Shown one piece after another: positions 57,203 through 64,000 of a DNA stretch of 64,000 nt (the stretch's first letter is position 1; each line of letters begins with the position of its first letter). A program made the translations under genes and the position numbers. Origin of the DNA: Pseudonocardia sp. TRM90224. Lineage in GTDB: Bacteria; Actinomycetota; Actinomycetes; Mycobacteriales; Pseudonocardiaceae. The stretch is taken from contig NZ_JAJGSX010000006.1 in the NCBI RefSeq assembly GCF_021245725.1, forward strand, positions 1-64,000, given 5' to 3'. Below the pieces are notes generated by a model that was given only the letters and a program-made list of their open reading frames with translations, did not search any database and was not told the DNA's origin.

Positions 57203-59341
57203 ATGGAGAGATGGGATGGTGGCCGGGTGACCCCGCAACTGCAGATCGAGCCGACGCTGCGGGCGTTCGTCGCCGACGAGCTGCTCCCCGGTCTCGACAT
57301 CGAGCCCGAGACGTTCTGGTCGACCTTGGTGGCGCTGCAGGAGCGCTTCGGCGCCCGGACCCGCGAGTTGCTCGCCCGTCGTGACGAGCTCCAGGCGCGG
57401 ATCGACGAGTGGCACCGCGAGCACGGAGGCGGCGACCCCGAGAGCTATGCAGCCTTTCTCACCGAGATCGGCTACCTGGAGCCGGTCGCCGAGCCGCAGG
57501 TGCGCGTCGACCGGGTCGACGCCGAGATCGCCGAGGTCGCGGGCCCGCAGCTGGTGGTGCCCGCCACCGTCCCGCGCTACGCGCTCAACGCCGCCAACGC
57601 GCGATGGGGCTCATTGTTCGACGCCCTCTACGGCACCGACGTGCTGCCGCTGGAGCACAAGCTCGCCTCCGGGTACGACGAGCGCCGCGGCGCGCAGGTG
57701 ATCGAGGAGGCCGACCGCCTGCTCGATGAGCTGTTCCCGCTTATGTCGGGCAGCCACGCCGACGCCACCGCCTACACCGTGCACAACGGCAGGCTGGTGG
57801 TGCTGACCGGCACCGGCGAGTCGGGCCTCGTCGACCCGGCGCAGTTCGCCGGCCACGCCGATGGCGCGATCCTGCTGCGTCGCAACCGCCTGCACGTCGA
57901 GCTGACGATCGACCCCGACCATCGGGTAGGGCGCCAGCACCACGCCGGGCTCGCCGATGTCGTGCTCGAATCGGCCGTCACGACCATCGTCGACCTCGAG
58001 GACTCCGTCGCCACCGTCGACGGGCCCGACAAGGTCGTCGGCTACCGCACGTGGCTCGGCCTGATGACCGGCGCCCTCACCGCGACGTTCCAGAAGGGCG
58101 GCGAGACCGTCGAGCGCAGGGTGCACGGCGACCGCGAGTACACCGGCGCCGACGGCGCCGCGCTCACGCTGCCGGGACGCTCGCTGCTGCTGGTGCGCAA
58201 CGTCGGGCACCACATGGACACCGACGCCGTCACCATCGACGGCGCACCGGTCGGGGAGGGTGTGCTCGACGCGCTGGTCAGCGCCGTCGCAGCGCTGCAC
58301 GAGCTGCGCGGGCTCGGCAGCCACTCCAACTCGCGGGCCGGCAGCGTCTACATCGTCAAGCCGAAGCAGCACGGCTCGGCCGAGGTCGCGTTGACCGTCG
58401 AGCTGTTCGCCGCTGTCGAGCAGGCGCTCGGCATCGAGGAGAACACGCTCAAGATCGGCATCATGGACGAGGAGAAGCGCACCTCGCTCAACCTGGAGGT
58501 GTGCATCGCCGCCGCGGAGCACCGCGTGATCTTCGTGAACACCGGGTTCCTCGACCGCACCGGCGACGAGATCCACACCGACTTCCTCGCCGGCCCCGTC
58601 GTGCGCAAGGACGACATGAAGTCGACGCCGTGGCTGCTCGGCTACGAGGACCGCAACGTCGACGTCGCGCTGCGCGCCGGGTTCGCCGGGCAGGCGCAGA
58701 TCGGCAAGGGCATGTGGGCGAAGCCCGCCGCCATGGCCGACATGCTGGAGCAGAAGGGTGCTCAGCCGGAGGCCGGTGCGAACTGCGCGTGGGTGCCGTC
58801 GCCGACCGCCGCGACCCTGCACGCGCTGCACTACCTGCGCACCGACGTCCAGGCGCGGCAGCGGGCGCTGGTCGGGCGCGACACCGACCGGGCCGAGCTG
58901 CTGAAGGTCCCGCTGCTCACCTCGACGCTCTCCGACGAGGACAAGCGCCACGAGCTGGAGACCAACGCGCAGTCGATCCTCGGGTACGTCGTGCGCTGGG
59001 TCGGGCTGGGCATCGGGTGCTCCACGGTCCCCGACCTCGCCGGCGTCGGGCTCATGGAGGACCGCGCCACCCTGCGCATCTCCAGCCAGCTGATCGCCAA
59101 CTGGCTGCACCACGGGGTCGTCGACGAGCCGACGGTCCGCGAGACGTTCGCCAGGATGGCCGCGCTGGTGGACGACCAGAACGCCGAGGAGCCCGGCTAC
59201 CGGCCGATGGCGAAGGACCTGGAGACGAGTGAGTCGTTCCAGGCCGCGCTCGACCTGGTGTTCACGGGCCGCACGGAACCCAACGGCTACACCGAACGCG
59301 CCCTGACGCAGTGGCGGCGCAAGGCGAAGTCCACCGCCTGA
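57203..59341 (+). CDS. glcB: Malate synthase G
   Basis: The roughly 712-residue single-chain enzyme condenses glyoxylate with acetyl-CoA to give malate. Characteristic segments are DLEDSVATVDGPDKVVGYRT, LLLVRNVGHHM, EKRTSLNLEVCIAAAEHRVI and GKGMWAKPAAMADMLEQKG. The length fits the G isoform (about 720). ATG 57167 overlaps the apparent -10 box, so I prefer ATG 57203; GTG 57227 is also possible. Pairing with divergent glcDEF mirrors the E. coli glc locus, where glcB follows glcDEFG. Confidence 0.92.
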   Translation: MERWDGGRVTPQLQIEPTLRAFVADELLPGLDIEPETFWSTLVALQERFGARTRELLARRDELQARIDEWHREHGGGDPESYAAFLTEIGYLEPVAEPQVRVDRVDAEIAEVAGPQLVVPATVPRYALNAANARWGSLFDALYGTDVLPLEHKLASGYDERRGAQVIEEADRLLDELFPLMSGSHADATAYTVHNGRLVVLTGTGESGLVDPAQFAGHADGAILLRRNRLHVELTIDPDHRVGRQHHAGLADVVLESAVTTIVDLEDSVATVDGPDKVVGYRTWLGLMTGALTATFQKGGETVERRVHGDREYTGADGAALTLPGRSLLLVRNVGHHMDTDAVTIDGAPVGEGVLDALVSAVAALHELRGLGSHSNSRAGSVYIVKPKQHGSAEVALTVELFAAVEQALGIEENTLKIGIMDEEKRTSLNLEVCIAAAEHRVIFVNTGFLDRTGDEIHTDFLAGPVVRKDDMKSTPWLLGYEDRNVDVALRAGFAGQAQIGKGMWAKPAAMADMLEQKGAQPEAGANCAWVPSPTAATLHALHYLRTDVQARQRALVGRDTDRAELLKVPLLTSTLSDEDKRHELETNAQSILGYVVRWVGLGIGCSTVPDLAGVGLMEDRATLRISSQLIANWLHHGVVDEPTVRETFARMAALVDDQNAEEPGYRPMAKDLETSESFQAALDLVFTGRTEPNGYTERALTQWRRKAKSTA

Positions 59342-59357
59342 CCCGACCGCCGGCCGA

Positions 59358-59425
59358 ACTTCCCCACCGTTTTGCCAACCTGCACACCCTCGGGGGTCTG
59401 CAAGTTGGCAAAACGGTGGGCAAGT
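59358..59425. repeat. Palindrome B4a (family B, GCCAACCTGCA subtype)
   Basis: ACTTCCCCACCGTTTTGCCA on the left pairs with the right half GGCAAAACGGTGGGCAAGT with one mismatch. TTGCCAACCTGCA opposite TGCAAGTTGGCAA extends the stem. It begins 17 bases after the malate synthase stop and is the same subtype as B3. Confidence 0.85.
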
Positions 59426-59488
59426 TCCCATCGTTTTGGGCACTTGCGCGCTCCGCGGGCGCGCATCCACCCAAAACGGTGGGGAAGT
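59421..59488. repeat. Palindrome B4b (family B, GGGCACTTGCGCG subtype), tandem to B4a
   Basis: TTCCCATCGTTTTGGGCACT on the left pairs with CCACCCAAAACGGTGGGGAA on the right, apart from the conserved CACT/TCCA internal loop and a short mismatch. GCGCGC closes the tip. It ends three bases before the stop of the convergent binding-protein gene. Two different subtypes therefore lie head to tail in one convergent gap. Confidence 0.85.
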
Positions 59489-59490
59489 CG

Positions 59491-60786
59491 TCAGCCGGCG
59501 ACCTGCTTCCAGCCGTCCGCGAGCTGGGTGCGGAGGGTGGGGAGGTCGATCTGGTTCGCCAGGTAGCGCTGCAGGGCGGGCGTGGCGATCTGGTCCTTCC
59601 ACTGCGGGTACTTGGTGACCGTCTGGAACGGCGCAGTCACCAGGTTGTCAGCCCCGGCGAGCGTGGCGCCCCAGCCGTCCTTGCCGCCGGTCGCGGTGGT
59701 GACGGCGTCGCGCGCCGCGGCCGAGGTCGGGATGAGCCACTCGCCCTGCGCGACGGCGGCGAGGTTCTGCGCCTGCATGTAATGGTCGATGAACGCCGCG
59801 GCCTGCGCGACGTTCGGGCTGTCCGCGGGGACCGACAGCGTCTGCGGGTTCGCGGCCTGGTTCGCCGACGTCCCGGCGAGCGGCGGGAGCACCGTCCACG
59901 AGAACCCGGGCGGCGCACCTTCCTTGATCTGCTGCGCGATGAAGCTGCCCGCGACGATCATCGCGTAGCGGCCGCCGAGGAACGCCTTCACCACGTCTGT
60001 GCCGCTCTGCGTGAGCGAGGTCGGGTCGAGCGAGCCGTCGGTGAACGCCATCTGGTGGATCCGGCGCGGCACCTCGAGCTCGGCGTCGCCGATCACGACG
60101 TCGGCGGTGTCGCCGCTGCCGGTGAAGAACTTCGCGTCGAAGTTCGGCCCGAGCCCGACGACCGTCGCCGTCGGCTGGCGCAGCCCCCAGCCCAGCCCCT
60201 TCGCGGACGGGGTCGTGGCCTGCTTGGCCGCGGCGGCGAGCGCGTCCCACGTCAACGTCGGGCCGGTCGGCAGCGCCACCCCGGCCTGCTGCAGCAAGGC
60301 GGTGTTCGCGAACACGACGTAGGTCTGCAGGAGTGTCGGCGCCGCGACCGTCTTGCCGTCGACAGTCACGGCGTCCCAGACGCCCTGCGGCACCGCGGCG
60401 CGGGTGGCCGCCGGGATGTGCGGGGCGAGATCGGCGAGGTAGCCCTGCCGCGCGAAGCCGGCGATGTCGGCCGACTCGTCGTGGATGACGTCCGGTGCCG
60501 TGCCGCCCTGGAACTGCGTCACCAGCTGGTCGTGCACTGCGTCCCAGCTGCCCTGCGAGAGGTTCACCGTGATGTCGGGGTGTGCGGCGTTCCAGTCGTC
60601 GACGATCTTCTTGGTCGCCGCGACGCTCGGTTCCTGGAACGCGAGGCTCTGGAACGTCAGCGTGACGGGCCCGGTTGCGGGCCCCTGCTCGTCGTCGATC
60701 GGGGTGGTGGCGCACGCCCCGAGCAGCGCGGCCGCACCCAGCACGGCCACCCCCTGCATCGCCACAGCGAGCCGGCGTCCTTGCAT
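59491..60786 (-). CDS. ABC transporter substrate-binding lipoprotein (sugar)
   Basis: The 431-residue solute-binding protein has lipobox LLGAC (Cys25) after a hydrophobic signal segment. The family-1 fold is seen in WNAAHPDITVNLSQGSWDAV and YAMIVAGSFIAQQIKEGAPP. It is paired with two permeases in an operon; it comes third, nine bases after the second permease. No ATPase is encoded nearby, as for the importer at 22 kb, so a shared ATPase is likely. Confidence 0.9.
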   Translation of the reverse strand: MQGRRLAVAMQGVAVLGAAALLGACATTPIDDEQGPATGPVTLTFQSLAFQEPSVAATKKIVDDWNAAHPDITVNLSQGSWDAVHDQLVTQFQGGTAPDVIHDESADIAGFARQGYLADLAPHIPAATRAAVPQGVWDAVTVDGKTVAAPTLLQTYVVFANTALLQQAGVALPTGPTLTWDALAAAAKQATTPSAKGLGWGLRQPTATVVGLGPNFDAKFFTGSGDTADVVIGDAELEVPRRIHQMAFTDGSLDPTSLTQSGTDVVKAFLGGRYAMIVAGSFIAQQIKEGAPPGFSWTVLPPLAGTSANQAANPQTLSVPADSPNVAQAAAFIDHYMQAQNLAAVAQGEWLIPTSAAARDAVTTATGGKDGWGATLAGADNLVTAPFQTVTKYPQWKDQIATPALQRYLANQIDLPTLRTQLADGWKQVAG

Positions 60787-60795
60787 GGTCGTCTC

Positions 60796-61620
60796 CTATC
60801 CCTTGACCGCCCCGCTGAGCAGCCCCGACGTCAGCCGGCGCTGCACAGCGGCGAAGAACAACAGGCTCGGCACGATCGCGAGCAGGGCGCCTGCGGCGAG
60901 CGCGCCGAGCTGCACCTGCCCCTCCGCGCCGACGAACCGCGCGAGCATGAGCGGCAGCGTCTCCTTGGTGTCGCTCTGGATCAGCACGAGCGCGAAGAAG
61001 AACTCGTTCCACGACGAGATGAGCGTGAACATCGCCGTCGCGACGAGCCCCGGCGCGAGCAGCGGCGCCATGATGCTCCACAGCACCCGCCACCGGCCGG
61101 CGCCGTCCATCACGCCGGCCTCTTCGACGTCGCGCGGGATCGCGGCGATGTAGCCCTGCAGCATCCACAGCGCGAACGGCAGCGCGTAGACGGCGTGCAC
61201 GACGGTGAGCCCGACGAGGCTGTCGTTGAGCCGCACCTGCCGCAGGATCAGGAACAGCGGGATCACCACGAGGATCACCGGGAACACCTGGCTGACCAGC
61301 ACCCACCCGTTCGCGACGACCTTCAGGCGCGTGCGGAAGCAGGCCAGCCCGTACGCCGCGGGCAGCGCCATGACCAGCACCAGCACGGTCGCGCCGAGCG
61401 CCACCCGCGCGCTGTTCCACGCCGCGCCGGCGAGGTTCCGGCGCTGGAGCACGTCGACGAAGTTATCCAGGGTCGGCGCCCCCGGCAGCAGCCCGGACCC
61501 GGCCCTGGCCAGCTCCGCCGGCGTCGTGAACGCGGTGGAGAGCAGCCACAGCAGCGGGAACGCGAGGAACACGAGATAGGCGAGCAGCGCGACGTACTGC
61601 CCCGCCCGGCGCGCGGTCAT
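60796..61620 (-). CDS. ABC sugar permease (MalG/UgpE-like)
   Basis: The 274-residue membrane protein has six helices. The EAA loop is DVEEAGVMDGAGRWRVLWSI and the C-terminus RRLTSGLLSGAVKG matches the family. ATG 61620 overlaps the stop of the first permease (ATGA). A much longer frame upstream is a shadow of that permease in another frame. Confidence 0.92.
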   Translation of the reverse strand: MTARRAGQYVALLAYLVFLAFPLLWLLSTAFTTPAELARAGSGLLPGAPTLDNFVDVLQRRNLAGAAWNSARVALGATVLVLVMALPAAYGLACFRTRLKVVANGWVLVSQVFPVILVVIPLFLILRQVRLNDSLVGLTVVHAVYALPFALWMLQGYIAAIPRDVEEAGVMDGAGRWRVLWSIMAPLLAPGLVATAMFTLISSWNEFFFALVLIQSDTKETLPLMLARFVGAEGQVQLGALAAGALLAIVPSLLFFAAVQRRLTSGLLSGAVKG

Positions 61621-62522
61621 GCCTGCCTCCGCAGCTGCGAGCGCAGGTAGAACAGCAAGAATCCGACGATCAGCACCACCATCACGTTGCCCATCGCGGC
61701 GGCGTAGCCGAAGTTGCCGTAGCGGAACGCCTCGTTGTAGGCGAAGAGCATCGGCAGCATCGTCTGCCCGCCCGGCCCGCCCGCGGTGAGCACGTAGACC
61801 AGCCCGAACGAGTTGAACGCCCAGATGAAGTCGAGCGTCGTGACGGCCACCGCGACCGGCCGCAGCCCAGGCAGGGTGACGTGCCAGAACCGGCGCCACG
61901 TCCCCGCGCCGTCGACGGCGGCAGCCTCGTGCAGCGAGGCGTCGATCGACTGCAGCCCGGCCAGCAGGGTGATCGTCGTCTGCGGCATGCCGGCCCACAC
62001 CCCGACGACGATCACCGCGGGCAGCGCCGTGCTGAACTCGCCGAGCCAGTTGACGTTGCCCGCCATGCCGTAGTTGGGGTTGAGCAGCAGCTTCCACATG
62101 ATCGCGATGACCACCGGCGGCATGGCCCACGGGATCAGCGCGAGGGTCCGCGCGAGCCAGCGCAGCCGCAGGTCGAGGTCCAGCAGCATGGCCAGCCCCA
62201 GCCCGGCGACGAACTGCAGGACGGTCACCGAGAACGCCCAGATCAGCCCGATCCGGAACGACGACCAGAACAGCTCGTTGCCGAGCAGCGCCGCGTAGTT
62301 GTCCAGTCCGGTGAAGCTGGTGACGACGTTGCGTCCGGCGCGGCTGTCGGTGAAGCCCAGGTAGAGGCCCTGCAGCAGGGGGTAGACGCTGAAGAGCGCG
62401 ACGGGCAGCAGGGCGGGCAGGAGCAGCGGCCACGCGTCCCGATCGCCGCGTCGGCGCGGCCTGCGTGCTGGTGGCGGTGCGTCCGGGCGGCCGCCGGTGA
62501 TCGTCTCGACCGAGCTGGTCAC
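61617..62522 (-). CDS. ABC sugar permease (MalF/UgpA-like)
   Basis: The 301-residue membrane protein starts at GTG 62522 (TSSVETITGGRPDAPPPARR). A charged N-terminus is followed by WPLLLPALLPVALFSVYPLL and the EAA loop SLHEAAAVDGAGTWRRFWHV. The open frame continues to 62765, but that extension crosses palindrome A3 and is not typical of the family. It is first in its operon and divergent from the sodium symporter at 62870. Confidence 0.9.
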   Translation of the reverse strand: MTSSVETITGGRPDAPPPARRPRRRGDRDAWPLLLPALLPVALFSVYPLLQGLYLGFTDSRAGRNVVTSFTGLDNYAALLGNELFWSSFRIGLIWAFSVTVLQFVAGLGLAMLLDLDLRLRWLARTLALIPWAMPPVVIAIMWKLLLNPNYGMAGNVNWLGEFSTALPAVIVVGVWAGMPQTTITLLAGLQSIDASLHEAAAVDGAGTWRRFWHVTLPGLRPVAVAVTTLDFIWAFNSFGLVYVLTAGGPGGQTMLPMLFAYNEAFRYGNFGYAAAMGNVMVVLIVGFLLFYLRSQLRRQA

Positions 62523-62691
62523 GGTGCCACCGAGCAGCCCACTCGCGACCCCCCGCCGTCGGATGGCCCATCCGCCGGCCGGGAAGGGCCCCGCGACGAT
62601 GGCACGTCGCAGGTCCACGGGCAAGGGGGCGGCCGACGTTCCCGGCACCCCCGACCCGCCCTGGGCTACGCGGGGGAGGTGGGCGCGTTGG

Positions 62692-62750
62692 GAGGGCAGG
62701 AAAGCCACTTTCCTGCCCTGTGAGGGCCGGAAAGTGGCTTTCCTGCCCTT
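62692..62750. repeat. Palindrome A3 (family A), between divergent transport genes
   Basis: Arms 62693-62719 and 62723-62749 (AGGGCAGGAAAGCCACTTTC onward) match at 26 of 27 positions around GTG. The 59 bases match the reverse complement of A2 (35499-35557) at 58 positions. The 347-base gap 62523-62869 otherwise holds only a small palindrome, GCGAA-TGA-TTCGC (62827-62839), 31 bases before the symporter start, which may be regulatory. Unlike other copies, A3 is not at a gene end. Confidence 0.88.
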
Positions 62751-62869
62751 GCGTGCGGATCGCACGTATCCCGCCCAGCGCCAGCCGAACGTGTCGCCGC
62801 CAGCTGTGGCGCGGTCCGCGCGACTGGCGAATGATTCGCAGGCCGGTGCGGATGGGTGGAGGGGCCTCG

Positions 62870-64000
62870 ATGACGCTGCTTGCGCAAACCGATCTGCGGC
62901 TGGACACGACCTTCGTGGACTACGTGTTCGTCGCGTTCTACTTCCTGCTGGTGCTGGGCATCGGCGTCATGGCTCGCCGGTCCATCTCGTCCAGCCTGGA
63001 CTTCCTGCTCTCCGGTCGCGCGCTGCCCGCGTGGGTCACCGGGATCGCGTTCATCTCGGCGAACCTGGGCGCGATCGAGCTGATCGGCATGACCGCGAAC
63101 GGCGCCCAGTACGGCGTGCCGACCGTGCACTACTACTGGATCGGCGCCATCCCGGCGATGGTGTTCCTCGGCATCGTGATGATGCCCTTCTACTACGGCA
63201 GCAAGGCCCGCAGCGTCCCGGAGTTCCTCCGCAAGCGCTTCAACACCACCACCCAGCGGGTCAACGCGCTGACGTTCGCGCTGGCGTCGGTGCTGATCGC
63301 AGGGGTCAACCTGTTCGCGCTCGGGCTGGTCATGGAGGCGCTGCTCGGCTGGTCGCTGCAGGTCGCGATCCCGATCGCGGCGCTGGTGGTGCTCAGCTAC
63401 ACGTTCCTCGGCGGCCTGTCCGCCGCGATCTACAACGAGGTGCTGCAGTTCTTCGTGATCCTCGCGCTGCTCATCCCGCTCACCGTCGCGGGGCTCGCGC
63501 GGGTCGGCGGCTGGGCGGGGCTCCAGGAGAAGATCACCGCGGTGGGCGGGGCCGAGCAGCTGTCGTCGTGGCCGGGCACGTCGCTGACGGAGATCGCGAA
63601 CCCGTTCCTCTCCGTGCTCGGCATCGTGTTCGGGCTCGGCTTCGTGCTCTCGTTCGGCTACTGGACGACGAACTTCGCCGAGGTGCAGCGCGCGCTCTCG
63701 GCGAAGAGCATGTCGGCCGCCCGGCGCACGCCGATCATCGGTGCCTTCCCGAAGGCGCTCATCCCGATCGTCATCGTGATCCCCGGCATGGTCGCCGGCG
63801 TGCTGGTGCCGCAGCTGACCACGCTCAAGACCGGCGGCCAGTCCGACGTCACCTACAACAACGCGCTGTCGCTGCTGATGGGCGAGGTGCTGCCGAACGG
63901 CGTGCTGGGAGTCGCGCTCGCCGGCCTGCTCGCCGCGTTCATGGCTGGCATGGCGGCCAACGTCAGCTCGCTCAACACCGTCTTCACCTACGACATCTGG
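62870..64000 (+). CDS. Sodium/solute symporter, SGLT-like (3' truncated by window end)
   Basis: An open frame of 377 codons runs off the window. About nine or ten of the expected thirteen or more helices are present. SSS motifs include SLDFLLSGRALPAWVTGIAF, FISANLGAIELIGMTANGAQ and AGLLAAFMAGMAANVSSLNT near the end. GPS-type residues and the adjacency to a sugar importer favour a sugar or polyol substrate. ATG 62870 has GGAGGGG a few bases upstream. The gene is intact as far as visible. Confidence 0.88.
   Translation, partial: MTLLAQTDLRLDTTFVDYVFVAFYFLLVLGIGVMARRSISSSLDFLLSGRALPAWVTGIAFISANLGAIELIGMTANGAQYGVPTVHYYWIGAIPAMVFLGIVMMPFYYGSKARSVPEFLRKRFNTTTQRVNALTFALASVLIAGVNLFALGLVMEALLGWSLQVAIPIAALVVLSYTFLGGLSAAIYNEVLQFFVILALLIPLTVAGLARVGGWAGLQEKITAVGGAEQLSSWPGTSLTEIANPFLSVLGIVFGLGFVLSFGYWTTNFAEVQRALSAKSMSAARRTPIIGAFPKALIPIVIVIPGMVAGVLVPQLTTLKTGGQSDVTYNNALSLLMGEVLPNGVLGVALAGLLAAFMAGMAANVSSLNTVFTYDIW

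Noticed and set aside
62523..62765. N-terminal extension of the ABC permease
   Set aside because: It would translate palindrome A3 (RKATFRPSQGRKVAFLPS) and has no ribosome site; GTG 62522 gives a normal family N-terminus.

Overview
The window is a single stretch of very high-GC DNA, rich in GTG and TTG starts and dense with genes. It comes from an actinomycete, most plausibly a Pseudonocardia-like member of the Pseudonocardiales. This rests on codon usage, on actinobacterial families (glbO-type truncated hemoglobin, NAD-GDH of about 1,600 residues, DUF3515, DUF3105, a tail-less second SSB) and on gene order recalled from Mycobacterium tuberculosis. No search could be run. The first bases are the 3' end of a 5S rRNA followed by a strong terminator, so the window begins just downstream of an rRNA operon.

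Layout. (1) 0.2-13.4 kb is a conserved block: ssb-like, ettA, a 928-residue unknown, NAD-glutamate dehydrogenase, a thioesterase and a hypothetical, facing a GH13 glucosidase and a truncated hemoglobin. (2) 13.4-20.5 kb holds an MscS channel, a prolyl oligopeptidase, two MocR/GntR regulators and an EamA exporter. (3) 20.5-26.5 kb is a sugar island: a Gfo/Idh oxidoreductase and a PmoA-like protein divergent from an ABC sugar importer plus a YesL-like protein, with a LacI-type operator between. (4) 26.4-32.2 kb is proline catabolism: pruA, a PucR regulator, proline dehydrogenase and an amino acid permease. (5) 32.5-39.5 kb holds a nitroreductase-like/MarR pair, a PPOX protein, ddl, mntH, a DtxR-family regulator, DUF3515, an Lrp-like domain and thiL. 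(6) 39.6-46.5 kb is lctP, acyl-CoA carboxylase beta and alpha, and an AtuA-like gene in one operon. (7) 46.7-52.3 kb looks like an arginine/guanidino-acid module: sodium symporter, TPP-dependent decarboxylase, ureohydrolase and a divergent PucR regulator. (8) 52.4-59.3 kb is a DUF3105 lipoprotein, the glcDEF glycolate oxidase and a divergent malate synthase G. (9) 59.5-64 kb is a second sugar ABC importer and the start of a sodium/solute symporter that runs off the end.

Metabolically the window is about scavenging carbon and nitrogen. Proline degradation yields glutamate, which NAD-GDH deaminates. Arginine derivatives, glycolate/lactate and sugars have paired transporters, enzymes and local regulators.

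The most unusual feature is not a gene. The intergenic spaces, mainly between convergent genes, hold at least fourteen long palindromes in several sequence families (A to F). Some copies are almost identical tens of kilobases apart, and some are built as mosaics from shared short modules. In addition, three stop/start junctions carry short duplications or a micro-insertion that appear to have broken ancestral overlaps or tight junctions. These are the observations most worth following up.
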